The notes: generated by a model not told the origin, from the sequence alone. A stretch of DNA of 64,000 nt from Uliginosibacterium sp036017065 (GCF_036017065.1 NZ_JAYXHR010000001.1:1302001-1366000), one strand, 5' to 3'; shown: positions 1-8,702, counted from the first letter of the stretch. A program made the numbers and translations.

Positions 1-245
1 AGCAGGGTCACGAAGTACAGGGTGTGCAGTAGCGCGCTGGCGAGGATCAGCAGCCACTGAGTGCTGCCGTAGCCACCCAGCTCCTGCCAGCCGAACCAGG
101 CCCCCGCCGGTGCCCACACGATGGCGTTGGCCAGCCCGGTGATCAGCGCGAAGCGCGTGTCGCCACCGCTCCTTTTGGCGACGAGATTCCAGCTGGCGTG
201 AATGAGTGCGGCGACGAGGACGAGGCTGAGTGCGAAGGCAGACAT
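1..245 (-). CDS. EamA/DMT-family transporter, N-terminal part
   Basis: Reading leftwards from ATG at 245, 81 codons are visible before the window edge, so the C-terminal part is missing. The N-terminus begins MSAFALSLVLVAALIHASWN. The 'HASWNLVAK' motif just after the first membrane helix is typical of EamA-type drug/metabolite transporters, inner-membrane permeases with about ten helices. Two more hydrophobic stretches follow at about residues 35-55 and 64-81. It lies downstream of the Crp/Fnr gene on the same strand with an 83-bp gap, so they may be co-transcribed. The substrate cannot be inferred. Confidence 0.75.
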   Translation of the reverse strand, partial: MSAFALSLVLVAALIHASWNLVAKRSGGDTRFALITGLANAIVWAPAGAWFGWQELGGYGSTQWLLILASALLHTLYFVTL

Positions 246-328
246 GCGCGATTATCGCGTCGGCGCTCGTCGCGCGCTCCTGCGTAGTCGGCATGGGCAC
301 ATGCCAAGTGGGCAGGTCCGCCTGCGGT

Positions 329-1051
329 TCAGACCCGCACCTCGATGCGGCTGCCGCCCAGTTGCGCTTCGATCAGCGCCAGCAGCGGCATCGCATCCAG
401 CACCGTCACGCGGGAGCGCGCCAGCGCCACCCAGCCCTTGCGCTGCCAGGCGTTGAGGTGCTTGTTCGCGGTGACGCGCGACACGCCGACGCTCTGCGCC
501 AGCGCCTCCTGCGACAGCACGACCACCGCCTTGCGAGGGTCCGCCTCACTTTCTTCGCCATCGCGCGCGCTCTCCAGCAGGCGCTGCGCCAGCCCCGCCT
601 GGACGTCGAGGAAACCGGCGTCGGCCACGCGCTCGCTGACGCGCCGCAGTTCACCGCACAGCCGCCTGATGAGGCCTTCCGCCAATGCGGGATCGCCGCG
701 CACCCCGTGCAGGAAATCTTCCCGCCGCAACACGGCCAGGCTGCAATCGCTCAGCGCGATCGCCGACGCGGAGCGGATGCCGCCATCCAGCACCGCGATT
801 TCTCCCAGCAGGCTGCCCGCCGTCACCAGGTTCAGCGCGAGCTGGCGGCCATCCAGCGTCTGCAGGCAGATTGACAGCTTGCCGGCGAGCACGAGGTAGA
901 TCGATTCCGCCCGGTCGCCATGCTGGAACAATATCTGCCGCGCATGCAGGCGACGCGGAATGGCCAGCTCGGCCAGGCGCGCGCGCGTGGCGGCGCCGGC
1001 CTCGCGCAGCACGATGTTCTCGCTCATGAACTTCTGCAGCAGTGCAGACAT
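329..1051 (-). CDS. Crp/Fnr-family transcriptional regulator
   Basis: 240 aa. Residues ~15-130 form a cyclic-nucleotide-binding-type beta-barrel (glycine-rich turn GSLLGEIAVLDGG near residue 80), followed by a dimerisation helix and a C-terminal winged helix-turn-helix near residues 177-200 (LAQSVGVSRVTANKHLNAW). The N-terminal cysteine cluster of true FNR is absent, so an oxygen-sensing Fe-S cluster is not expected; the ligand is unknown. The start at 1051 is favoured because AAGGAGG lies 6 bp before it. It is divergent from the mipA-like gene, and the gap between them contains a perfect 8+4+8 palindrome that could be its operator. Confidence 0.9.
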   Translation of the reverse strand: MSALLQKFMSENIVLREAGAATRARLAELAIPRRLHARQILFQHGDRAESIYLVLAGKLSICLQTLDGRQLALNLVTAGSLLGEIAVLDGGIRSASAIALSDCSLAVLRREDFLHGVRGDPALAEGLIRRLCGELRRVSERVADAGFLDVQAGLAQRLLESARDGEESEADPRKAVVVLSQEALAQSVGVSRVTANKHLNAWQRKGWVALARSRVTVLDAMPLLALIEAQLGGSRIEVRV

Positions 1052-1101
1052 GCCGGCCTCCTTGTGCCTCGCCCCGAGTCTTATCGCAGAGGCAGCCAGC
1101 C

Positions 1102-1121
1102 TGTGTAAACAGCTTTACACA
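1102..1121. promoter_or_regulatory. Crp/Fnr-type palindromic operator
   Basis: The sequence TGTGTAAA-CAGC-TTTACACA is a perfect dyad with 8-bp arms. It lies between the divergent Crp/Fnr gene and the mipA-like gene. A TATAAA at 1141-1146 could be the -10 element of the rightward gene. If transcription starts near 1153, the dyad centre sits at about -41.5, the classical class II activator position. That arrangement would also explain why no good -35 hexamer is seen. Assignment to the adjacent regulator is inferred. Confidence 0.6.
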
Positions 1122-1182
1122 ACAACACCGCGCGCCCTTCTATAAAGCGCTCCAGTCCTTGGCAAACAACTGGAGACACACC

Positions 1183-1983
1183 ATGCACGCCACCTCACTC
1201 TGCCCTCGTCCCGCGCTGCATCGCGCCGCGTTGCCGACACGGCCCACGCTGTCAGTGCTGCTCCTGCTGGTGTGCGCGTCCGGCAGTGTCGCCGCCGCGG
1301 ACGACGTGCCGGCATCCGCCTGGTCGGTGGGCCTGGGCGTCGGCGCCTTCTCGTCGCCCTTCAAGGGCGCGAAGACCGAGGTGATTCCCCTGCCCTACCT
1401 GGCCTATGAGCGCGATGGCCTCAGCGTCGGCCTGTACGACGTCGACTGGCGCCTGGCGCGGCTGGGGCCGGTGGCACTGTCCGCCGTGGTGGTACCGCGC
1501 TTCCAGATCACCGAGCCGCGCGACTCCGCTTTCCTCGACGGCATGGACAGCCGCCAGTCCACCCTGGAGGCGGGCCTGCGCCTCGCGCTGGAATCCGACC
1601 TTGGCAGCCTGCAGCTGGAGGCCCGCAAGGACGTGCTGAACAAGCACCAGGGCAGCCAGATCTACGCCGGCTACGTGCTGGAATTCCAGGCCGGCCCCGG
1701 GACCATCCTGCCCGGCATCGGCGTCACCTGGCAGAGCAGCAAGCTGGCGGACTACTACTACGGCGTGCGCGCTGCCGAGGCGACGCCACAACGGCCGGCC
1801 TACACGGTGGGCAACGTGTTCATCCCCGGTGCGAGCCTGGAGTTCCGCTACATGCTGGGCAGCAACACCATGCTGATGGCCCGTTTCTCGATGGAGGTGC
1901 TGCCGCAGGATGTCGGCGACAGCCCCATCGTGGACGAGCGCAGGATCTCGCAAGGCATCGCCGGCCTGATCTACCGCTTCTGA
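1183..1983 (+). CDS. MipA/OmpV-family outer-membrane protein
   Basis: 266 aa from ATG 1183, preceded by a GGAGA ribosome-binding site. Residues ~18-38 form a signal peptide ending near SVAAA/DD. The mature protein is rich in alternating hydrophobic and polar strands and ends in Arg-Phe, the C-terminal aromatic signature of outer-membrane beta-barrels. The pattern 'YERDGLSVGLYDVDWRL' and the 'YYYGV' segment after 'LADYYYG' match the MipA/OmpV family, which includes murein-hydrolase scaffold and porin-like members. The CPBP gene follows after 7 bp, so they probably form an operon. Control by the divergent Crp/Fnr protein through the upstream palindrome is inferred. Confidence 0.85.
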   Translation: MHATSLCPRPALHRAALPTRPTLSVLLLLVCASGSVAAADDVPASAWSVGLGVGAFSSPFKGAKTEVIPLPYLAYERDGLSVGLYDVDWRLARLGPVALSAVVVPRFQITEPRDSAFLDGMDSRQSTLEAGLRLALESDLGSLQLEARKDVLNKHQGSQIYAGYVLEFQAGPGTILPGIGVTWQSSKLADYYYGVRAAEATPQRPAYTVGNVFIPGASLEFRYMLGSNTMLMARFSMEVLPQDVGDSPIVDERRISQGIAGLIYRF

Positions 1984-1990
1984 GGCCGCG

Positions 1991-2812
1991 ATGCCGACCC
2001 CCAGCCCGGCGAGCGGGACAGCGCGGCACGCACACGTCGCGGATGCCCAGTACAGCCTCGCCACCATCGCCGCCGTGTGGTTCATCGTTACCCTGCCGAT
2101 GGCGACCCTGGCGTGGATCGTCGTGCCCTGGCTGGTCCCTCACGTCGCGCTGCCGGCGGGCATCGTGTTCTGGCTGGCGATGATCGCCGGCATGGCCTGG
2201 CAATTCGTGGTCGCAGTAGTGCTGCTGCGCCGCGAACGCCGGCACTGGAACTGGCCCGCGCTGAAGGAAAGGCTGTGGCTGCAACCACCCGCGCTGCCCG
2301 GCTCCGGACGACGCAGCCACCGGCCCTGGCTGTGGGTGCTGCCCGGCATCCTCTTCGTCGCACTCAGCTCGGACCTGCTCGGCGACACGCTGGACACGCC
2401 GCTGCACTGGCTGGGCGCGCGCCTGCCCGGCCTCATGCCGCCGGCCTACACCGACATCCACGCGCTGGTGTCGCCGGCGTTCGCCGGCCGGTGGTACCTG
2501 CTGGGCATCGCGCTGTGCTCCAACCTGTTCAACTACCTGCTCGGCGAAACCCTGCTGTTCCACGGCGTACTGCTGCCGAAGATGGAAGGTGTCTTCGGTC
2601 GTCGCGCCTGGCTGGCGAACGCGGTGATCTTCGGCCTGTACCACCTGCACAAACCGCTGCATCTCGTCTCCGGCATCATCAGCAACATGGCCTACAGCCT
2701 GCCGGCGCAACGCTACCGCTGCCTGTGGCTAGCGGTGCTGATCCACGGCTTCGAAGGGCTGGTGGTCCTCGGCTTCACGCTGTGGGTGGTGCTCGGTCAG
2801 CCCGCGCCGTGA
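1991..2812 (+). CDS. CPBP-family intramembrane protein
   Basis: 273 aa with about seven hydrophobic segments. The CPBP (Abi/CAAX-protease-like) core is recognisable in the C-terminal half: 'GETLLFHGVLLPKM' near residue 180, 'FGLYHLHK' near residue 213 and 'LIHGFEG' near residue 250. In most members the first motif is EExxxR. Here only one Glu is kept and the Arg position is occupied by His or Gly, so proteolytic activity is uncertain, though the two conserved histidines remain. The last 16 bp overlap the convergent cyclase gene. Confidence 0.75.
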   Translation: MPTPSPASGTARHAHVADAQYSLATIAAVWFIVTLPMATLAWIVVPWLVPHVALPAGIVFWLAMIAGMAWQFVVAVVLLRRERRHWNWPALKERLWLQPPALPGSGRRSHRPWLWVLPGILFVALSSDLLGDTLDTPLHWLGARLPGLMPPAYTDIHALVSPAFAGRWYLLGIALCSNLFNYLLGETLLFHGVLLPKMEGVFGRRAWLANAVIFGLYHLHKPLHLVSGIISNMAYSLPAQRYRCLWLAVLIHGFEGLVVLGFTLWVVLGQPAP

Positions 2813-4287
2813 TCCGCCGCGCCGTCGTCCATTGACGAGCGCGCCAGCAGCCACACCGTCTGGTCCGGCAGGTGACGCAGGCTGGCGGTGCGCTGTCGCA
2901 GTTGCAGCCCGGCCTGCGCGGCGAGCGCCCGCACCGCCGGCTCCCCCACCGCCTCGAAGAAGGACTGGCTCATGATGATGTCGGCATTCATCTCGCGGGT
3001 GAGTCCCTGCAGCCGGCTCGCGCGGTTCACCGTGGCGCCGACCACGGCGTAGGACATGTTGCGCTCGCGGCCTACGACTCCACCAATCACACCGCCTACC
3101 ACCGCGCCGTAGTCCAGCCCGATGCCGACCGCCACCGGCGGTTCGCCCTGGGCCGCACGCTCGCGGTTCCATTCATCGATGCGGCTGAGCATGGCCTGCG
3201 CGCAGTCCAGTGCGCGCCGTGCATCGTCGGCGTGACGCAAGGGTGCGCCGAACACCGCCAGCACCGCGTCGCCGATGTACTTCTCCAGCGTGCCGTCGCG
3301 CGCGAACACCTCGGCCTCCATCAGCGCATGGAAGGCCTGCAGATGCACCAGCACTTCCGCCGGCGCGCGGTCCAGCGCGAACGTCGTATAGCCGCGGATG
3401 TCGATGAACAGCACGGCCGCATCGGTCTGCACCGGGGCCGGCACGGTCTGCGCGTCGGCCAGCTTGTCCACCAGGTTCGGCGAGAAGTAGCGCGCCAGCG
3501 CACTGCGCCGCTGTTCCGACGCGAAGAAGCGTGCCACCAGGCGACGATTGTTGGCCGCCACGTAGGTGAAGCCCAGCGTCAGGAAGAAGGTCACCAGGAT
3601 GTTGTCGGCGGTGATGCCGACATCGACGAAGCCCGCCTGGCTGGCGATGCCGCCCTGCGCCGGATGGCCCAGCGCCGCGGCGAGGTCCGGCTGCATCACG
3701 GTGCCCGGCAGCGCGGACAGCCACAGCAGCTGCAGCAACCAGGCCAGCACCACGAACACGCCAAAGGCCCGCACGTAGGCTGCCGAGAAGCCGAAGGACA
3801 CCCACACGAAGAACAGCCACAGCCACTTCAAGCTTTGGTGGCTGTGCGCGCTGACGGCCTCGGTCACGAAGGCCGGGCCGGCCCAGGCCAGCTCCCAGGG
3901 ATTGGGCACCACCTGGTAGAAGCCCAGCCAGGCCACGTCGGCAGCCAGCAGCACGTACTTCATCCACGGCCGGTAGCGGCCGGACGACGCCAGCCACCAC
4001 TGCACGATGCCCACCGGCAGGAAGCCCAGCTTCACCACGAAGGCATACAGGTCCGCCGGCCAGCGGAACGGTGCCTGGAACAGGTAAGGCAGCGCCTCCA
4101 GCCCCACCAGGATGGCGACGAACACGAAGCGCACCCAGGCCACGCTGCGCAGGGCCCGCACTTCGTCGGCAACCAGGAACTGGTCGAAGCGCCGCTCGCC
4201 GTCGGCGGAGGGCGACGGGCTGGACGCCAGCGGCGCGGCGTTGGCGGAGGCAGAGGACGTCGGGATGGATGCGTGATCGGGCGGCAC
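2797..4287 (-). CDS. Membrane-anchored class III adenylate/guanylate cyclase
   Basis: 496 aa from a GTG start at 4287 preceded by AGGGG; no in-frame ATG offers a better start. Residues ~45-270 contain about six hydrophobic segments, followed by a cytosolic catalytic domain at ~290-440. The first metal Asp is in 'VLFIDIRGYTTF' and the second in 'EKYIGDAVLAVFG'. The Lys of 'EKYIGDA' is the usual base-recognising residue of adenylate cyclases. 'VVGATVNRASRL' supplies the transition-state Asn and Arg, but the Asp or Thr that normally pairs with the Lys is Ala here. Activity as a homodimer is therefore likely, but ATP specificity is not certain. The product would be cAMP, a possible ligand of the nearby Crp/Fnr protein (inference). 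Confidence 0.85.
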   Translation of the reverse strand: MPPDHASIPTSSASANAAPLASSPSPSADGERRFDQFLVADEVRALRSVAWVRFVFVAILVGLEALPYLFQAPFRWPADLYAFVVKLGFLPVGIVQWWLASSGRYRPWMKYVLLAADVAWLGFYQVVPNPWELAWAGPAFVTEAVSAHSHQSLKWLWLFFVWVSFGFSAAYVRAFGVFVVLAWLLQLLWLSALPGTVMQPDLAAALGHPAQGGIASQAGFVDVGITADNILVTFFLTLGFTYVAANNRRLVARFFASEQRRSALARYFSPNLVDKLADAQTVPAPVQTDAAVLFIDIRGYTTFALDRAPAEVLVHLQAFHALMEAEVFARDGTLEKYIGDAVLAVFGAPLRHADDARRALDCAQAMLSRIDEWNRERAAQGEPPVAVGIGLDYGAVVGGVIGGVVGRERNMSYAVVGATVNRASRLQGLTREMNADIIMSQSFFEAVGEPAVRALAAQAGLQLRQRTASLRHLPDQTVWLLARSSMDDGAADHGAG

Positions 4288-4573
4288 GGAACCCCTGGCA
4301 GCAAGGAAGGCCGCCGAAGCTTACCGCGACAGCAGCCCGGCATCCCGCCCGGCCACATGACGGCGGCAAGGCGTCGTGCGCCACACGGCCTGCTGCGTTG
4401 TCAGCACGGCTGTGACCTGCGGTGCTTCATGTGCAGCATGCCTGCGATGAACGCCTTGCACGGCAAGGCTTTGTGGCCCGGCACAGGCTTTGCTGATGGG
4501 TAGCCACCTGCGCACGATCGCAGCATCACGCGACCTGTCGTGCAGCACTTCATGCACCCGCGGAGCCCTCCCC

Positions 4574-5950
4574 ATGAGCACACGACAACTGAAACTCGGC
4601 GCCTTCATCCAGGCCACCGGCCACCACATCGCCGCCTGGCGCCACCCCGGCTCACAGGCCGACTCGGGCATCAACATCGACCACTACCAGCAAGTCGCGC
4701 AGACCGCAGAGCGCGGCAAGTTCGACATGGTGTTCCTGGCCGACAGCCCCGGCATCAACGAGGACCTGGAAGGCCTTGCCTCCGGCCGCTACGGCCGCAT
4801 CGCGATCTTCGAGCCGGTCACCCTGTTCGCCTCGCTGTCGGCGGTGACGAAGCACATCGGCTTCGTGTCGACCGCCTCCACCACCTACGAGCAACCCTTC
4901 ACGCTGGCGCGCAAGTTCGCGTCGCTGGACCACCTGTCCAAGGGCCGCGCGGCGTGGAACGTCGTCACCACCGGCAACGAGAATGCCGCTGGCAACTTCG
5001 GCCTGGAGAAGCACCCGGACCACGCCGACCGCTACGAGCGTGCCGAGGAATTCGTCGAGGTGGTGAAGGGCCTGTGGGACAGCTTCGAGGACGACGCCTT
5101 TCCGCGCGACAAGGACAGCGGCGTGTACTTCCACCCGGACAAGCTGCATACCCTCAACCACAAGGGCAAGCACTTCTCGGTGAGCGGCCCGCTGAACATC
5201 GCGCGTCCGCCGCAGGGCCACCCGGTCATCGTGCAGGCCGGCGCGTCGGAGCCGGGCCGCGACCTCGCCGCGCGCACTGCGGAAGTCATCTTCACCGCCT
5301 GGCAGCGCCTGGAAGATGCACAAGCCTTCTACCGCGACGTGAAGGGCCGGCTGGCGAAGTACGGCCGTCACCCGGATTCGCTGAAGATCATGCCCGGCAT
5401 CTCGCCGGTGATCGGGCGCACGCAGGAAGAAGCCGAGGCCAAGTTGCGCGAGCTGGAAGACCTGATCCACCCCAGCGTCGGCCAGGCCATCCTGCAACGC
5501 TACTTCCCGAACGTGGACATCTCGCAGTACGACCTGGACGGCCCGCCGCCGCCCTTCGCCGAAACCACTAACGGCAACAAGAGCCGCCTCGCGCTGGTGG
5601 CCGAGCTGGCGCAACGCGAGGGGCTTACGCTGCGCCAGCTCTACAAGCGCCTCGCCGGGGCGCGCGGCCACTGGGTCGTCGTCGGCACGCCGCAGAGCAT
5701 CGCCGACCAGATCCAGGAATGGTTCGAGAACGAGGCCGCCGACGGCTTCAACGTTATGCCGCCGATCCTGCCGGAATCGCTGGACACCTTCGTCGAGCTG
5801 GTGATCCCCGAACTGCAGCGCCGCGGCCTGTTCCGCACCGAGTACGAAGGCAAGACGTTGCGCGAGAACCTCGGCCTGGAGCGGCCTGCCAACACCAACC
5901 TGCAACGCAGCGAGCACACGTCCGACGCCTCCGGCGCGGCGGCTGCCTGA
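4574..5950 (+). CDS. NtaA/SnaA/DszA-type FMN-dependent monooxygenase
   Basis: 458 aa, starting MSTRQLKLGAFIQATGHHIA. This N-terminus and the blocks 'DMVFLADSPG', 'ASTTYEQPFTLARKFASLDHLSKGRAAWNVVT' (quoted in part for orientation) and 'IVQAGASEPGRDLAA' identify the nitrilotriacetate/dibenzothiophene-sulfone monooxygenase branch of bacterial luciferase-like enzymes. These use reduced FMN from a separate reductase. It is the first gene of a three-gene operon with a hydrolase (15-bp gap) and a DUF1932 dehydrogenase. The substrate is not determinable; given the neighbourhood, an organosulfur or chelator-type compound is plausible. Confidence 0.9.
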   Translation: MSTRQLKLGAFIQATGHHIAAWRHPGSQADSGINIDHYQQVAQTAERGKFDMVFLADSPGINEDLEGLASGRYGRIAIFEPVTLFASLSAVTKHIGFVSTASTTYEQPFTLARKFASLDHLSKGRAAWNVVTTGNENAAGNFGLEKHPDHADRYERAEEFVEVVKGLWDSFEDDAFPRDKDSGVYFHPDKLHTLNHKGKHFSVSGPLNIARPPQGHPVIVQAGASEPGRDLAARTAEVIFTAWQRLEDAQAFYRDVKGRLAKYGRHPDSLKIMPGISPVIGRTQEEAEAKLRELEDLIHPSVGQAILQRYFPNVDISQYDLDGPPPPFAETTNGNKSRLALVAELAQREGLTLRQLYKRLAGARGHWVVVGTPQSIADQIQEWFENEAADGFNVMPPILPESLDTFVELVIPELQRRGLFRTEYEGKTLRENLGLERPANTNLQRSEHTSDASGAAAA

Positions 5951-5965
5951 ACGAGGAGAGCCATC

Positions 5966-6631
5966 ATGAGCATCGACCGTCACATCCTGCAGACGCCGCG
6001 CGGCGAGCTGCCCTACCTGCTGGCGAAGTCCACCGCCAGCGGCCACACCCCGCTGGTGGTCTTCCTGCACGGCGCCAAGGACCGGGGCAGCGATCCGACG
6101 AAACTGACCACCTGGGGCCTGCCGAAGTACGTCAGCGAAGCCACGACGCTGCCCTACCACTTCCTCGCCCTGCAGATCCCGGAAGACACCACCTGGCCGG
6201 ACTGGCGCCAGGAACTGCTGGGCCTGATCGACAACGTGGTGGCTCACAACGCCATCGACCCACAGCGCGTCATCCTGTCCGGCTTCAGTCTCGGCACCGC
6301 CGGCACCTGGCAGATCGCCAGCCAGCACCCCGAGCGCTTCGCCGGCGTGGTGGCCGTGTCCGGCCGCGTGCCGGAGCCGGTGGCCAACGGCGGCCTCAAT
6401 GCGCTGCGCGACACGCCGCTGTGGGTCTTCCACGGCGAGAAGGACGACCGCGCGCCGCTGTCGAGTGCCGAGGACGCAGTGAACGCCTTGCGCGCACTGA
6501 ATGCACCGGTTAATTTCAGCGTCATTCCCGGCGCGGACCACTTCATCGCCGATGCGGTGTATCCCGACCCCGACCTGCAAAGCTGGCTCGCCAACATCCC
6601 GGCGCTGCCGGCAGTCCGGCAGGCCGCCTGA
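5966..6631 (+). CDS. Alpha/beta hydrolase (dienelactone hydrolase/esterase type)
   Basis: 221 aa without a signal peptide. The oxyanion-hole motif 'VVFLHGAKDRG' lies near residues 31-41, the nucleophile elbow G-F-S-L-G places the catalytic Ser at 108, an Asp follows in 'HGEKDDRAPL' (~158) and the His is in 'GADHFIAD' (~193). Family size and order fit small cytosolic carboxylesterases and PHB-depolymerase-like hydrolases. It follows the monooxygenase by 15 bp and precedes the DUF1932 gene by 27 bp, suggesting that it hydrolyses the monooxygenase product. Confidence 0.8.
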   Translation: MSIDRHILQTPRGELPYLLAKSTASGHTPLVVFLHGAKDRGSDPTKLTTWGLPKYVSEATTLPYHFLALQIPEDTTWPDWRQELLGLIDNVVAHNAIDPQRVILSGFSLGTAGTWQIASQHPERFAGVVAVSGRVPEPVANGGLNALRDTPLWVFHGEKDDRAPLSSAEDAVNALRALNAPVNFSVIPGADHFIADAVYPDPDLQSWLANIPALPAVRQAA

Positions 6632-6658
6632 ACCGGAGTCCTGAAGAAAGGCCACGCG

Positions 6659-7546
6659 ATGAGCACACCCGACGCCTCTTCCATCCGCCGCATCGCCCTG
6701 TTGCATCCCGGCGAGATGGGTTCGGCCGTCGGTGGCGTGCTGCAACGTCGCGGCCTCGAGGTGCGCTGGGTTGGCAACGGCCGCAGCGCCGCGAGCCGCC
6801 AACGCGCGCAAGCCGCCGGCCTCACCGAAGTGGCCGACCTGCGCAGCGCGCTCTCCGATGCCGACGTGGTGCTGTCCATCGTGCCCCCGCACGCCGCGCT
6901 GGAAGTCGCACAGTCCGTCGCCGCGTTGCACTTCACCGGCCTCTACATCGACGCCAACGCCGTAGCGCCGGACACCGCGCGGCAGATCGAGACCATCGTC
7001 CGCGAAGGCGGCGCGCGATTCGTGGATGGCGGCATCATCGGCCTGGCGCCACCATCGACCGGCTCCGGCACGCGGCTCTACCTGTCCGGCGACGCCGACG
7101 TGCTGCCGGCACTGGTCGCAGCCCTGCACGGTGACGAGCTGGGCGTACACGCGTTGCCCGGCGGCGGCGGCGCGGCCTCCGCGCTCAAGCTCGCCTACGC
7201 CGCCTGGACCAAGGGCAGCATCGCACTGCTCGCAGCGATCCAGGCCTTCGCCGAAGCCGAGGGCGTCAGTGCCGCCCTGAAGGATGAATGGGACCTTTCA
7301 CAACCCGGCCTGTCGTCACGCGCACAGTCGGTGACCGGCAGTGCGCGCAAGGCCTGGCGCTGGGTCGGCGAGATGGAGGAAATCGCCGCCGCCTTCCAGG
7401 CACAGGCGCTGCCAGGAGGCTTCCACGAAGCCGCGGCGGACATCTTCTGGCGGGAGCATGGGTTCAAGGATGCGGCGGTGCCGCCTTCGCTTTCGCAGTT
7501 GATAGCTGCGTTACAGATCAAGCGCGCGGACGATAGGTCGGTCTGA
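6659..7546 (+). CDS. 6-phosphogluconate-dehydrogenase-like oxidoreductase with DUF1932
   Basis: 295 aa. The Rossmann start 'IALLHPGEMGSAVGGVL' binds NAD(P), and 'VVLSIVPPHAALEVA' matches the substrate-binding segment of beta-hydroxyacid dehydrogenases. The C-terminal part around 'ALKLAYAAWTKGSIALLAAI' is the helical DUF1932 domain, which carries the Lys used by this superfamily. Last gene of the 4.5-7.5 kb operon. The reaction is probably oxidation of a hydroxy acid derived from the upstream enzymes; the substrate is unknown. Confidence 0.8.
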   Translation: MSTPDASSIRRIALLHPGEMGSAVGGVLQRRGLEVRWVGNGRSAASRQRAQAAGLTEVADLRSALSDADVVLSIVPPHAALEVAQSVAALHFTGLYIDANAVAPDTARQIETIVREGGARFVDGGIIGLAPPSTGSGTRLYLSGDADVLPALVAALHGDELGVHALPGGGGAASALKLAYAAWTKGSIALLAAIQAFAEAEGVSAALKDEWDLSQPGLSSRAQSVTGSARKAWRWVGEMEEIAAAFQAQALPGGFHEAAADIFWREHGFKDAAVPPSLSQLIAALQIKRADDRSV

Positions 7547-7604
7547 ACACGCTGGGCACTGAGCTTTCGCGTGTGCAAAGTCTGTGCTTGATCGCAGGCC
7601 GAGC

Positions 7605-7860
7605 CGGGAATTCGCCCCGGCGGGCGAGGTACTTTCTTTGTGCGAACAAAGAAAGTACCCAAAGAAAATCGCCCCGCTTCCGCCGCCGTGCTTCGCACGG
7701 GTCCCTGCGCTGCGCGCCATGACGAGCGGCTGCCGGGTTTGGTAACTGAGTCGCCCTCGCTACGCTCGGTGCTCAGACAGTCCTCGCCGTCGCGCTGCGC
7801 GCGATCCCTCGTCACGGCTGTGCTGCTCGGCGGCTACAGAGGGGGGATTGGGCCGTGCAG
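7605..7860 (+). repeat. Dispersed ~250-bp repeat, copy 1 (forward)
   Basis: One of four copies in the window (others at 9888-10128, 35221-35471 and 37799-38032). All share the order: CGGGAnTTCGCCCCGGCGGG, a 12-13-bp hairpin with a 6-nt loop, the segment CGCTTCCGCCGCCGTGCTTC, a long common core and a distal end CTGCTCGGCGGCTACAGAGG. In this copy the hairpin is 7628-7659 (GGTACTTTCTTTG / CAAAGAAAGTACC, loop TGCGAA). CAAAGAAA recurs right after it at 7660-7667. Short reading frames inside the repeat are not conserved as proteins. This copy faces rightwards into cassette array 1. Confidence 0.85.
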
Positions 7861-7944
7861 ATTTGTGATGCCGTGACTCCGTAGAGGCAACATCCGGCGC
7901 AATGCCCTTCGGTTATTGCGCCCTACGGGCTACGACTTCAAGAC

Positions 7945-7964
7945 GCCCAACGGTTCGGCTAGGC
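7945..7964 (-). other. Collapsed attC-like remnant at the end of array 1
   Basis: Read on the minus strand, GCCTAGC and GTTGGGC are separated by only 6 bp. They sit where an attC should follow the last cassette gene (stop codon inside the first box). The outer boxes resemble RYYYAAC and GTTRRRY, but the central arms are missing. Immediately left is a short dyad GGCGCAAT...ATTGCGCC (7896-7922), which also occurs near 35,160. Confidence 0.4.
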
Positions 7965-8600
7965 ATCACTGCGGCCGCGGCGCAGTGCGAGTGCCAGGCC
8001 CATGAGGAGGAACAGCGGACCGCCGACCACGAACATGAGATTCAGCAAGCGGTCAAAGCCATCGGCGGATTGCCCCCAATGCCGAACGCCGAGAATAAAC
8101 AGCCACGCCCCCCAACAACCAATCCCGATGCCTGCCACCCGTCGCAGCCAGCCGCCAGCGCGTACCAGCCTGGAGCCATCGGGGATGGGCGCGGTCTTAT
8201 CGCCAGGCGCGCCGCGAAGCAGCCCCCAGCACCCTGCCGCGCAAAGGGCAAGCATGAGTCTCATGGCACCTGACTGGGTCCATACCGACTTGCCATAGCC
8301 CAACTCTGGGTACGGACCAAATAGGTGAATGACCAAGCCCACCGCGGCGATTCCGACAAACAAGCCCAGCCCCTCCATCCACATCCCCGAAGAGGCCGGG
8401 CGCTTCCGTCGCTCCTGCGCCGACCGCAGTCCAGGCGCGGAGGACCTTGCCCAAAGGAACCAGGCGAACGCGGTGCTGGGCAAGAGCCAACAAAGATAGA
8501 ACGCCAGGTTGCCAGAGTTCCGAGGCGGACTAATCAGAACCGCAAGATGCATCACCGCGCCGAGGGCAAAGATCACTGCGAATGCGATTCTTGGGCGCAT
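7959..8600 (-). CDS. Integron cassette gene: membrane protein of unknown function
   Basis: 213 aa with about five hydrophobic segments (residues ~5-22, 30-50, 75-95, 115-135 and 155-205) and several basic loops. I do not recognise a family. The start codon lies 16 bp after the GTTAGAC core of the upstream attC, the usual cassette arrangement. The stop codon overlaps a degenerate attC remnant. It is less GC-rich than flanking chromosomal genes, as expected for a captured cassette. It would be the last cassette of array 1 and so far from any array promoter. Confidence 0.6.
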   Translation of the reverse strand: MRPRIAFAVIFALGAVMHLAVLISPPRNSGNLAFYLCWLLPSTAFAWFLWARSSAPGLRSAQERRKRPASSGMWMEGLGLFVGIAAVGLVIHLFGPYPELGYGKSVWTQSGAMRLMLALCAAGCWGLLRGAPGDKTAPIPDGSRLVRAGGWLRRVAGIGIGCWGAWLFILGVRHWGQSADGFDRLLNLMFVVGGPLFLLMGLALALRRGRSDA

Positions 8601-8616
8601 GAGGAATGTAAGTGAC

Positions 8617-8701
8617 GTCTAACGTAGAGCTAACCGGCGCTGCGCGGCTCTATCGCGCAGCGTCCAGCGACCGAAGGGAGCGAGGTTGAGCGATGTTAGA
8701 T
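8617..8701 (-). other. attC recombination site
   Basis: 85 bp. The outer boxes are perfect: ATCTAAC and GTTAGAC when read on the minus strand. The inner boxes GCTCAACC and GGTTAGC pair except for one extra base, the extrahelical nucleotide typical of attC. The central arms (GCGCTGCGCG / CGCGCAGCGT) pair almost completely. The cassette gene on its right ends with TGA one base before the site, and the gene on its left starts shortly after it. This is classical integron cassette architecture. Confidence 0.85.
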
Positions 8702-8702
8702 T

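Noticed and set aside
4652..7150. An 832-codon minus-strand open frame
   Set aside because: It is antisense to three well-supported genes and its translation is low-complexity, without domain motifs.
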